Assembly (NCBI RefSeq): GCF_000953015.1
Contig: NZ_LN794158.1
Location: 1,364,001 to 1,428,000 of the forward strand
Source: Candidatus Methylopumilus turicensis
Lineage (GTDB): Bacteria > Pseudomonadota > Gammaproteobacteria > Burkholderiales > Methylophilaceae
Direction: 5' to 3'
Length of the DNA: 64,000 nt
Shown here: one piece after another, positions 29,604 through 37,644 of the stretch
How the letters are laid out: the number at the start of each line of letters is the position of its first letter
How positions within the stretch are numbered: the stretch's first letter is position 1
The notes under the pieces: model-generated
What the model was told of the DNA's origin: nothing
Databases searched by the model: none
What the model saw: the letters and a program-made list of their open reading frames with translations, nothing else
Position numbers and translations under genes: made by a program

Positions 29604-30065
29604 TTACAAAAATTTACGCATAGAGCCGGTAACAACACCGATCAGTGCAACTGTATCTGCATCATCAAAGCGCATGGATTGGTAAAGAGGATTCGCCGGC
29701 ACTAGCTGGTTTTGGCCCAGATACTTAACGGTGAATTCACCGTCAATTTCAGCAAGAATAATCTGACCGATACTCGGATCAAGCGAACGATCGACCACCA
29801 ATACATCCCCATTAAAGATGCCCGCGTTTATCATCGAGTCGCCTTTGACCCGCACAAAATACGTGGCTGTTGGATTCTTCACAAGATATTGATCAGCACT
29901 CAGCCTGACCTCGACGTGATCGGCTGCCGGGCTTGGGAATCCCGCGGAAACCTTGTGATTAAATAGTGGAATATCCGCGCTCTTGTTAGAGACGCGGACG
30001 AAGATTTCCTCAACGTTTGAATGTTGCTTACGCTTATAGCTACGGATTAGATCGATTGGACTCAT
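29604..30065 (-). CDS. umuD: Polymerase V regulatory subunit, S24 peptidase
   Basis: RecA-stimulated self-cleavage makes UmuD', the polymerase V accessory. The cleavage site is SAGFPSP (Ala-Gly), the nucleophile is Ser in KGDSMINAG and the general base Lys is in GEFTVKYL. There is no DNA-binding domain, so it is not LexA. The ATG at 30,065 follows AAGGTGA and gives 153 residues; a GTG three codons earlier is possible. The SOS box at 30,079 is only 14 bases upstream. Confidence 0.93.
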   Translation of the reverse strand: MSPIDLIRSYKRKQHSNVEEIFVRVSNKSADIPLFNHKVSAGFPSPAADHVEVRLSADQYLVKNPTATYFVRVKGDSMINAGIFNGDVLVVDRSLDPSIGQIILAEIDGEFTVKYLGQNQLVPANPLYQSMRFDDADTVALIGVVTGSMRKFL

Positions 30066-30078
30066 GACATTCACCTTC

Positions 30079-30092
30079 TGTACGTTCGTACA
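30079..30092 (-). promoter_or_regulatory. LexA-type SOS box before umuD
   Basis: TGTACGTTCGTACA, identical to the copy ahead of recA. It would block transcription of the umuD-oxidoreductase-nuclease-DUF393-umuC run until RecA triggers LexA cleavage. Confidence 0.8.
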
Positions 30093-30242
30093 ATATTTAA
30101 ATATTAATGATTAATGAGGTGCACGTCAATCATGGAGTGCCGTCTCCTTTTTCGGTTCAAGCGTGATGAACATTATTTTTAAAAATGCTATTATTTTGCG
30201 CAGATTTTTATTACGTCATGCACTGGCCATTTAAAGCTTTTA

Positions 30243-30746
30243 ATGCAGGCAGTTGGAACAACAAGCCAAGATAAGTGTCATTTAAATTGGGCAATACAAC
30301 ATTTCATTGTTTGGAGCATTCAAATTCATACAGACCATGCACCTTTTTTACAATTAATCTATACGAGCACTCCTGATTCAGCTTTATCAGAAGATAGTCT
30401 CATTGAGATTCTTAAAGATGCACAAATTTACAATATCAACCATGGTATTTCTGGATTTTTAGTATCGACGAATGACCAGCTGATTCAACTGATCGAAGGT
30501 AAGAAAGAAGACGTCACGCAACTCTTCGACATCATTAGCAATGATCGCCGTCATCACGACATCGTGGTCGCATATGAAGCTTACTCACAAAATCGCTGCA
30601 TGCCTTTTTTAGGCATGGGTCTTTGCTTTAACTATTTGGTGCATCATTTAGATCACCGATTTTACTTTACCAAGAACCAAGCAAAAGACTTCAATGGATT
30701 GATTGAAGGAAGCATTGGCCGATTCTTTAAAGCTTATCTGAGTTAA
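30243..30746 (+). CDS. BLUF-domain blue-light sensor
   Basis: Short BLUF protein that binds FAD. The domain begins at about residue 36 (FLQLIYTSTP) and includes the flavin-contact segments NHGISGFLVSTNDQLIQLIEG split across two strands and the conserved histidine region NDRRHHDIVV. It has 167 residues with only a short C-terminal extension, so it must signal through a partner. The first 35 residues do not match the family, so the true start may be later. It is transcribed away from umuD. The Lon-N gene is 4 bases downstream. Confidence 0.85.
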   Translation: MQAVGTTSQDKCHLNWAIQHFIVWSIQIHTDHAPFLQLIYTSTPDSALSEDSLIEILKDAQIYNINHGISGFLVSTNDQLIQLIEGKKEDVTQLFDIISNDRRHHDIVVAYEAYSQNRCMPFLGMGLCFNYLVHHLDHRFYFTKNQAKDFNGLIEGSIGRFFKAYLS

Positions 30747-30750
30747 TTCC

Positions 30751-31386
30751 ATGACAACAACCCTGCCCTTATTCCCGCTTAAACTTGTTCTTTTTCCAGG
30801 CGGCGTTCTCCCTTTAAGTATTTTCGAGAAGCGCTATGTCGACATGGTGAGAAATTGCCTGAGAAATAATAGCGGCTTTGGCATTGTTGCAGATTTAACT
30901 GACTTTTCAGGATTAAATCATGGCAGTCATCCATCACTGCCATTTGCCGAGGTGGGTGTGATGGTTGAAATTATCGACACGAATGTTACCCAACCAAGCC
31001 TATTTGATCTTCGATGTTTGGCAACACAAAAAATCATTGTGGAATCCGCTAGTCAACAACAGGACGGGTTATGGATCGGCCAAGTGACCATCCTCGCAAC
31101 TGAAGCCGATGTGCCATTACCTGAAGACATCATTGCGCCAAAAGTGTATTTCGAACAGCTAGTCAACGCTCTTGCGGAAGAAGCACACTCCGATGAGTTG
31201 TCGCCATTTCAAGAACCCCACCAGCTTGAAAGTGGCACTTGGCTTGCGAATCGCTGGTGTGAAATACTCTCGATCCCCCTAGATGAAAAGCAAAGCCTAC
31301 TCGTACTTGACAACCCATCAACTAGACTCACATTGATTAATGAAATGCTGACTCAAGACAGCGCAGACGATCGTCGTTTTAACTAA
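30751..31386 (+). CDS. Lon N-terminal (LAN) domain protein
   Basis: 211 residues. It starts LPLFPLKLVLFPGGVLPLSIFE split by the classical LON substrate-binding signature and has no ATPase or protease domain. Stand-alone proteins of this kind are of unknown function. It follows the BLUF gene by 4 bases, so the two are probably co-transcribed. Confidence 0.85.
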   Translation: MTTTLPLFPLKLVLFPGGVLPLSIFEKRYVDMVRNCLRNNSGFGIVADLTDFSGLNHGSHPSLPFAEVGVMVEIIDTNVTQPSLFDLRCLATQKIIVESASQQQDGLWIGQVTILATEADVPLPEDIIAPKVYFEQLVNALAEEAHSDELSPFQEPHQLESGTWLANRWCEILSIPLDEKQSLLVLDNPSTRLTLINEMLTQDSADDRRFN

Positions 31387-31494
31387 AACAAACCATTCCA
31401 CTTAATCTTTGCAACACAAAGAACTTATACCTATAATAGAGTTCAAATTTTTTGTACTAACAAACATTTCTCTTTTTTATATAAGGTAAATCTC

Positions 31495-31944
31495 ATGTTA
31501 AAAACTATCGTAGGTTCAATTGCAATTTTAGGCATTTCTTCTTCAATCGCGATGGCTGGTGAGTGTGATGTAGCAATCGAAGCAACTGCTAGCATGGCAT
31601 ATTCAGCAAAAGAAATTACAATCGGTAAAGCGTGTAAAGAAGTTAACTTGACACTAAAGAATGCTGGCAACATGCCAAAAGCGGCAATGGGTCATAACTT
31701 GGTGATTGCTAAAAAAGCTGATATGCAAGCCGTGATTGCGGATGGCAATACAGCTGGTTTAAGCAAAAACTTTGTGAAAGACAATGATGAGCGCGTAATT
31801 GCACATACTGCTGTGCTTGGCGGCGGCGAATCAGCGACCATCAAATTCAAAACTGACAAAATGAATCAAAAAGAAACCTACGCATTTTTCTGTAGTTTTC
31901 CTGGCCACTCAGCAGTCATGAATGGCGTAGTGAAGTTTAACTAA
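31495..31944 (+). CDS. Azurin
   Basis: Periplasmic type I blue copper protein. A 20-residue signal peptide ends SIAMA. The copper ligands are His in MGHNLVIA, and Cys, His and Met in the loop CSFPGHSAVM, the standard azurin set. It has 149 residues with signal. In methylotrophs azurin can accept electrons from methanol or methylamine dehydrogenase chains; which one applies here cannot be told. A strong terminator follows. Confidence 0.95.
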   Translation: MLKTIVGSIAILGISSSIAMAGECDVAIEATASMAYSAKEITIGKACKEVNLTLKNAGNMPKAAMGHNLVIAKKADMQAVIADGNTAGLSKNFVKDNDERVIAHTAVLGGGESATIKFKTDKMNQKETYAFFCSFPGHSAVMNGVVKFN

Positions 31945-31971
31945 TCATCAGTTAACTTTCGCAACAATCTT

Positions 31972-32008
31972 AGCCCCCAAAATACCCATGGTATTTTGGG
32001 GGCTTTTT
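31972..32008 (+). terminator. Terminator behind azurin
   Basis: Perfect arms GCCCCCAAAATACC and GGTATTTTGGGGGC around a 2-base centre, then TTTTT. Likely works mainly for azurin, and it also lies before the convergent photolyase-like gene end. Confidence 0.9.
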
Positions 32009-32097
32009 ACATTTGTTAGGCTAAAAACTTAGCAAAGCTTGTCGTTTTTACTCAGAAGATGTGGTCATCAATATTCATTACTCTTTGTCCTTATTGG

Positions 32098-33702
32098 CTA
32101 AAAAAGGGCTTGTTGGTAAACATGAGTATCGTTGCCTTTTGTCTTTGCTTCTTTGGTTTTTTTAGACCTTGCTGAAGGTTTGAATTTTCGCGAAGCATGC
32201 TTTTGAACAATTTGCCTAGTTTCTGAACTATTACTGGCCGCTTGCTTGGCAGCCGACATTTTAATTCTGGCGGCCTTGATGGCTGACTCGACCGAAATGA
32301 TTGGCGCTGGATAATCTTGACCGATCACGCAACCATAGCGTTGCTGTAACTCTGGCGTCATTAACCATGGTTCAAATATCCATACCTTTGGGACATGCTT
32401 TAATGCAGGCAACCATTGCTTCACAAACGCACCTTCAGGATCCTGATCCCTCGCCTGTTTAATTGGATTATAAATCCGTAAAGTGTTGATCCCAGTAGTC
32501 CCAGATTGCATCTGAACTTGTGACCAGTGGATGCCTGGCTCGTAATCTAAAAACTCCCTTGCCAAATGCAATCCGGTTTCACGCCAATGCAACCAATATA
32601 AATAGCTCGCCGTACTCATTAGCATGGCACGCATTCTAAAGTTGATCCAACCAGTTTGGTTCAGCATGGCCATGCACGCATCCACCAAAGGCCATCCGGT
32701 TTTACCCGTCTTCCATCTCTCTAGCTTTTGACTTGTTTCGGCATCTGCATAGGCTTCATCACGAACGCCATCGAACGCGCTGTGTAGGCCACGATATTCA
32801 ATTTCCGGCTCTGATTCCAGCTTTTGCATAAAATGGCAATGCCAATGCAGTCTACTTTCAAAACCTTTAAGGCCCGCTTCCAGGTTGTTAGGGTACCTAC
32901 TGGGAGATTGCTTGATACGAACACGCTGCATCCGGAGAGTGTGCATCACTTCTTTGATGCTGAGCACCCCCCATGCCAAATACGGAGATATTCGGGAGCC
33001 CGCTTCCACAGAAGAAATAGGACTAGAAATGCCACCACGGTATCGACTCGCGCGCCCATTTAAAAATGAATGCAAGATTTTAAGTGCAGGTTCGCGACCA
33101 CCCTTTTGCCGGAGTGGCTTGTCTGCTTCTGGCTTATTAAAATTAATCGCCTTATTATTAGCCTCAAGCAATGTCAAACCTAAATCACTTTTAACCAGCT
33201 TAACCCTTGGCACTGGATATTGAGGCAGTGCCATTCGCTTTTCCCAGATAGCATGCCAGTGATCTCGATTTTTTAAGCGACGCACCACTCCATTCTGTGG
33301 ATACTCATGCCAAGGCACTTGATGTTGACGACACCACTGTGCCACCTCTTGATCAAGTGCATAAGTGCATTGGTTGCCCGTTTCCTCATGACTATATAAG
33401 CCCACAATATGATGAGTTTTGGACAAGGCATTCAAGAAGTTGACTATGCCATCTGCAGACTCAAGCAAATCTAGACCAATATGCTGAAGCTCAGTTTTCA
33501 GGGAATCCAAACACTCACGCACAAATGCGACATGCTGTTGCGCGTAATCAGGGCTGGACCATACAGAGGCATCCCAGCTGAACACTGGCAACACCAAGAC
33601 TTGGGGCACATCGTGTGCTTGTTTTGTCGCCTCATAAAGTGCGGCATGATCTTGAATACGCAAGTCACGCTTTAACCAAACAATATTGACCTCGGGCAGC
33701 AT
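32098..33702 (-). CDS. Cryptochrome/photolyase-family FAD-binding protein
   Basis: 534 residues, only distantly related to the phr gene at 7,124. The antenna domain starts NIVWLKRDLRIQDHAAL. The FAD domain has SRYRGGISSPISS, GWPLVDACMAMLNQTGW and a C-terminal WSQVQMQSGTTGINTLRIYNPIKQ split over the flavin pocket. It differs from class I enzymes, which carry WQWAASTGCD there. About 65 basic residues follow the core. It may be a (6-4) or cryptochrome-type protein; function is not certain. Confidence 0.82.
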   Translation of the reverse strand: MLPEVNIVWLKRDLRIQDHAALYEATKQAHDVPQVLVLPVFSWDASVWSSPDYAQQHVAFVRECLDSLKTELQHIGLDLLESADGIVNFLNALSKTHHIVGLYSHEETGNQCTYALDQEVAQWCRQHQVPWHEYPQNGVVRRLKNRDHWHAIWEKRMALPQYPVPRVKLVKSDLGLTLLEANNKAINFNKPEADKPLRQKGGREPALKILHSFLNGRASRYRGGISSPISSVEAGSRISPYLAWGVLSIKEVMHTLRMQRVRIKQSPSRYPNNLEAGLKGFESRLHWHCHFMQKLESEPEIEYRGLHSAFDGVRDEAYADAETSQKLERWKTGKTGWPLVDACMAMLNQTGWINFRMRAMLMSTASYLYWLHWRETGLHLAREFLDYEPGIHWSQVQMQSGTTGINTLRIYNPIKQARDQDPEGAFVKQWLPALKHVPKVWIFEPWLMTPELQQRYGCVIGQDYPAPIISVESAIKAARIKMSAAKQAASNSSETRQIVQKHASRKFKPSARSKKTKEAKTKGNDTHVYQQALF

Positions 33703-33715
33703 GATTGAATATATT

Positions 33716-34897
33716 TTAAGCTTGTAAAGCCGTTGCGATATTTTTCAGCGCCGTTTGAATGACTGATTTTGGTGCGGCAATATTCATGCGCATAAAGCCA
33801 CTACCAGCTTCACCAAATAAATCACCAGGGCTTAAACCAACACCAGCTTGTTGAATAAAAAATTGTTTTAAGGCTTGATCACTTAATGCTAATGCCCGGC
33901 AATCCAGCCAAATTAAATAGGTCCCCTCGGATGCAAACGCTTTAATTTTTGGTATGTGCGCGGCAACATAATCGACCACCATATCTCTTGTAGTTTGCAG
34001 GTAGGGAATCATCGCATCAAGCCAAGCATCTCCATGCCGGTATGCCGCCTCAAAGGCAACGATGCTAAAAGGATTGGCCGCGCTGACATGCACGCGATCA
34101 AACACCTCGTTCAAGCGATTTCGCTGACTGGCATCAGGAATAATCAATGCTGACAAATTCAGCCCTGGGATATTAAAGGTTTTACTTGGTGCCACAGCAG
34201 TAATGATATTTTTTTGTTGGTGCGCGAGTCTTGCTAGCACTTGATGTTTTGCTGGCGGATAAATTAAGTCCGCATGAATCTCATCGGCAAAAATAATTAA
34301 GTCATGCTGATCCGCAATATCTAGGATGCGCTTGAGTTCATCTTCACGCCAAACCCGACCAACAGGATTATGTGGAGAGCAAAGCAATAGCATTTTGGCC
34401 TGCGCTGCACAGGCTTCCAAATGGGCAAAATCAATTTGATAGTGATTATTTTCTAGTTGAAGCGGATTGTAGATCAGCGCTCTGGACTGCCGATTAACGG
34501 CAGAAAAAAAAGGGAAATATACCGGTGGCTGAACAATGACGCCATCGCCAGGCTGACTAAATGCTAATACTGAAGCATTAATCGACGGCACAACCCCTGG
34601 GCAAAGTACAATCCAATCACGCTCAATCTGCCAGCCATGACGACGACGCAACCACTCGATTAAGGACTCATACACCGACTCGGGAAAGTGACTGTAGCCG
34701 TAAATCGGATGTGTCGCACGGTCGATCAGTGCTTGGGTGACTTGTGGTGGCGAAGCAAAATCCATATCCGCAACCCATAATGGAATCACGTCTTCCTGCC
34801 CGAAAATTGTTTGGCGCCCGTCGTACTTGAGACTGTTGGTATTGTCTCGGCTAATCAATTGATCAAAATCAACTGTCTTGTTTAAAGCTTGATTCAT
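33716..34897 (-). CDS. patB: PatB/MalY-type cystathionine beta-lyase, PLP-dependent
   Basis: Fold type I PLP enzyme that cleaves C-S bonds. The N-terminus has the family segment PLWVADMDFASPP; the PLP lysine is in VAPSKTFNIPGLNLS (near residue 235), with ADEIHADL before it and FMRMNIAAP at the end. It has 393 residues. It follows the ABC exporter gene on the same strand with 72 bases between. The physiological substrate is unknown. Confidence 0.9.
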   Translation of the reverse strand: MNQALNKTVDFDQLISRDNTNSLKYDGRQTIFGQEDVIPLWVADMDFASPPQVTQALIDRATHPIYGYSHFPESVYESLIEWLRRRHGWQIERDWIVLCPGVVPSINASVLAFSQPGDGVIVQPPVYFPFFSAVNRQSRALIYNPLQLENNHYQIDFAHLEACAAQAKMLLLCSPHNPVGRVWREDELKRILDIADQHDLIIFADEIHADLIYPPAKHQVLARLAHQQKNIITAVAPSKTFNIPGLNLSALIIPDASQRNRLNEVFDRVHVSAANPFSIVAFEAAYRHGDAWLDAMIPYLQTTRDMVVDYVAAHIPKIKAFASEGTYLIWLDCRALALSDQALKQFFIQQAGVGLSPGDLFGEAGSGFMRMNIAAPKSVIQTALKNIATALQA

Positions 34898-34969
34898 TTG
34901 ATTATGCTGCCATCTTTAGACTAAATTTTACAAACATACCTTTACCCTTTTTGATCGTAGGCATCCAAA

Positions 34970-36814
34970 TTATTGCTCACCTAAAAAATCACCGCGCTGA
35001 TGGGTCCAAAGACTTGCATACAAACCACCTAATGTTAGCAAGTCGGCATGGGAGCCCTCTTCAACAATCTGACCGTTTTCTAATACGATCAATCTATCCA
35101 TCGCAGCAATCGTTGATAAACGATGTGCAATGGCCACAACAGTTTTTCCTTGCATCAAATCATACAAACTCGCTTGAATAACGGTTTCCACTTCAGAATC
35201 AAGCGCGCTTGTTGCTTCATCCAGCAATAAAATGGGCGCATCCTTTAGCATGACACGGGCAATTGCAATTCGCTGACGTTGACCACCAGAAAGCTTCACA
35301 CCCCGTTCACCCACATGGGCGTCATAGCCTGTTCGCCCTTTTGAGTCAGTCAAGTGCATGATGAATTCATGTGCCTCAGCACGCTTAGCTGCCGCGACCA
35401 TCTCCTGCTCTGTCGCCTCTGGGCGGCCATACAAAATATTGTCACGCACACTTCGGTGCAACAAAGAGGTGTCCTGCGTCACCATCCCAATCTGCGCCCG
35501 CAAAGAGTTCTGCGTGACGCCATTAATATTTTGACCGTCAATTAAAATAGCCCCGTTTTCGACCTCATAAAACCGTAATAGCAAATTAACAATCGTCGAT
35601 TTTCCTGCCCCGGAGCGTCCCACCAAGCCCACTTTTTCACCTGGCTTAATGGTGATATTAAGGGCTTTCAACACAATCTTTTTGCTCGTTTCCTGGCGAT
35701 CATGATTGTAGCCAAAATCGACCCGATCAAACTTGACCTCGCCGTATTTAACAATAAGCGGCTTTGCATCTTGTCTATCATTAATTTTGTTATCTATCGT
35801 CAGCGTATTCATCCCATCTTGAACCGTGCCAACCTGTTCATATAACGAGGTCATTTCCCACATGACCCAATGTGATATGCCATTTAAACGCAGCGACATG
35901 GCGGTCGCCGCGGCTAAGCCACCGATGGTCAGTTCGTTGATGCTCCACAACCATAAGGCCAAGAATCCTGTGGCAATAATCAGCAACATGTTTAGTAGGT
36001 GATTCACGATTTCTACTTGGCTCACCCGTTGCATTTGTCCATGCACTGTCCCTAAAAACTCATGCATCGCCGAGCGTGCATAAGCAGCCTCTCGTCCCGC
36101 ATGTGAAAATAACTTCACCGTACTGATGTTGGTGTAGGCATCGGTGATTCGTCCCGTCATCAAGCTTCTCGCATCTGCTTGATGTTGAGAAAGCTTACTT
36201 AATTTAGGGATAAAGTAACTCAATGAGATGACATAGGCGACCAACCAAGCTAAAAATGGCAACATGATCAGCGGATTAAAAAACCCCACGATCGCGACCA
36301 TACTGCCAAAGTACACCACCACATACACCATAATATCGCCAACAATAAACCATACGTCGCGAACCGCGAGTGCAGTTTGCATCACCTTGGCCGCCACTCT
36401 TCCTGCAAACTCATCTTGATAAAAACTCATGCTTTGATTGAGCATGAGACGATGGAAATTCCAGCGCAAACGCATCGGAAAATTACCCGCCAAGGTCTGA
36501 TGCTTAAAAAGCGTTTGAAGTGCAATGAAAACTACACTGACAATCAGCACAATTGACAACCAAACCAAGTGCTCACCCTCTTGGGACCAAATCTCTGCAG
36601 GCGGAACGTGGCTAAGCCAATCAACCACTTTGCCCATCATTGCAAATAACAATGCTTCGAACGCAGCCACCAATCCGGTAAATATCGTCATCCCGGCTAA
36701 ATAAGGCCTAAAGCCTTTAGTACAGACCCAAGCAAATTTCCAAAAGCTTTGATGCGGCCGAGCAATCATGCTTTCAGCAAATGGATTAATGAACTGTTCA
36801 AAACGTTTAAACAT
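34970..36814 (-). CDS. ABC exporter, fused permease and ATPase (MsbA-like)
   Basis: 614-residue half transporter. Six membrane helices occupy residues 40-320. The nucleotide-binding domain has Walker A GRSGAGKST, signature LSGGQRQRIAIARV, Walker B ILLLDEATSALD and the H-loop AHRLST. The substrate cannot be told from sequence; lipid or multidrug export is usual. A 39-codon reading frame ends 5 bases ahead of its start. Confidence 0.9.
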   Translation of the reverse strand: MFKRFEQFINPFAESMIARPHQSFWKFAWVCTKGFRPYLAGMTIFTGLVAAFEALLFAMMGKVVDWLSHVPPAEIWSQEGEHLVWLSIVLIVSVVFIALQTLFKHQTLAGNFPMRLRWNFHRLMLNQSMSFYQDEFAGRVAAKVMQTALAVRDVWFIVGDIMVYVVVYFGSMVAIVGFFNPLIMLPFLAWLVAYVISLSYFIPKLSKLSQHQADARSLMTGRITDAYTNISTVKLFSHAGREAAYARSAMHEFLGTVHGQMQRVSQVEIVNHLLNMLLIIATGFLALWLWSINELTIGGLAAATAMSLRLNGISHWVMWEMTSLYEQVGTVQDGMNTLTIDNKINDRQDAKPLIVKYGEVKFDRVDFGYNHDRQETSKKIVLKALNITIKPGEKVGLVGRSGAGKSTIVNLLLRFYEVENGAILIDGQNINGVTQNSLRAQIGMVTQDTSLLHRSVRDNILYGRPEATEQEMVAAAKRAEAHEFIMHLTDSKGRTGYDAHVGERGVKLSGGQRQRIAIARVMLKDAPILLLDEATSALDSEVETVIQASLYDLMQGKTVVAIAHRLSTIAAMDRLIVLENGQIVEEGSHADLLTLGGLYASLWTHQRGDFLGEQ

Positions 36815-36819
36815 GTTTT

Positions 36820-36939
36820 TTACTTTGTTAAGCGATTCATCGTCTTGAGAACGCTAACCGCTTTTGATTGTTTTTTGAAGACTTCATTTGATAGACAAAG
36901 CGCATGCAGAGCCATTCTAATAAGTATACGTTGTTTCAT
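36820..36939 (-). CDS. Possible 39-residue leader peptide ahead of the ABC exporter
   Basis: ATG at 36,939 with an AAAGG-type ribosome site; the frame encodes a basic peptide (MKQRILIRMALHALCLSNEV, then a Lys-rich end). It stops 5 bases before the exporter ATG, so translation could be coupled. No family is recognised, and it may be chance. Confidence 0.3.
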   Translation of the reverse strand: MKQRILIRMALHALCLSNEVFKKQSKAVSVLKTMNRLTK

Positions 36940-37134
36940 CTTGCCTTTACTCCCCATTCATTCGGAATACCTTTTAAGCATCGCGAGCCTTTTGATTGCT
37001 TAGTCAAAAAGTCATTGAATAATGGTCATTGAATAATGTAAGTCAAACTCATGATCTTACTTAGTTCATCAATAAAACTTTGATGAAATTGTTTAGTCCT
37101 AATTTTGTATCAACAAACTTTTGAGGAGGCAATC

Positions 37135-37161
37135 ATGGATTGGGTAACCGACTGTTACTAG
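37135..37161 (+). CDS. Possible eight-codon peptide with strong ribosome site
   Basis: GAGGAGG at 37,123-37,129, then ATG and a frame encoding MDWVTDCY. The stop lies inside the perfect palindrome ACTAGATTAATCTAGT (37,157-37,172). It is about 190 bases ahead of pqqA. It could be a leader peptide. The rest of the 36,940-37,347 gap shows nothing else that I can support. Confidence 0.25.
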   Translation: MDWVTDCY

Positions 37162-37347
37162 ATTAATCTAGTGCGCCATAGTTCAAGGAATGACGGCTAA
37201 ATATTAAAAACTAGTGTTCAAGTTAATGAAAATCATGAGTGCTTATTCATGAACACTGATAGCGTGAATTTTGATGTGAAGCGTATTTTTTATCCAACGC
37301 GATGCAATTACTGCAAAGCGACTTAAACAAACATTTGGAGAATTATT

Positions 37348-37419
37348 ATGTGGACAAAACCAGCAGCTACAGAAATGCGTTTCGGCTTTGAAGTAACAAT
37401 GTACGTAATGAACAAATAA
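37348..37419 (+). CDS. pqqA: PqqA, PQQ precursor peptide
   Basis: A 23-residue peptide, [19 protein letters not shown] and four more residues (VMNK). Glu15 and Tyr19 stand in the E-x3-Y spacing that PqqE and PqqD use to build PQQ, and the rest matches the usual W-x-K-P start and R-x-G-x-E-V-T core. The ribosome site is TTTGGAG. A perfect terminator follows at once, so no pqqBCDE is co-transcribed: it is an orphan copy, or the biosynthesis genes are elsewhere. Confidence 0.93.
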   Translation: MWTKPAATEMRFGFEVTMYVMNK

Positions 37420-37441
37420 TTCTTTTTAAGAATTGTTGTTT

Positions 37442-37472
37442 AAAAAAAGACAGCCTAGGCTGTCTTTTTTTT
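37442..37472 (+). terminator. Terminator behind pqqA
   Basis: Perfect 30-base palindrome with AAAAAAAGACAGCCT as one arm and its exact complement as the other, ending in eight T. It confines pqqA to a monocistronic RNA. Confidence 0.92.
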
Positions 37473-37644
37473 GTTCATCAAATATTGATCTCACTTAATT
37501 CGATTGAATCTAACATGAAGCACAAGCGATTTTACATGCTTGAAATTAGTCGCTCGATTGATCCATGAATAATTATGCTGATCGGGCTGTATGACTTAAA
37601 CTCAAGGTAATCACTTCTTAATATTGACTCGACACCATAAAAAC

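Noticed and set aside
29604-30065. The S24 peptidase as LexA
   Set aside because: It has no N-terminal helix-turn-helix and is the size of UmuD, with umuC in the same operon.
37135-37161. MDWVTDCY as a relic of a second pqqA
   Set aside because: Apart from an early Trp it lacks the E-x3-Y core and any further homology.
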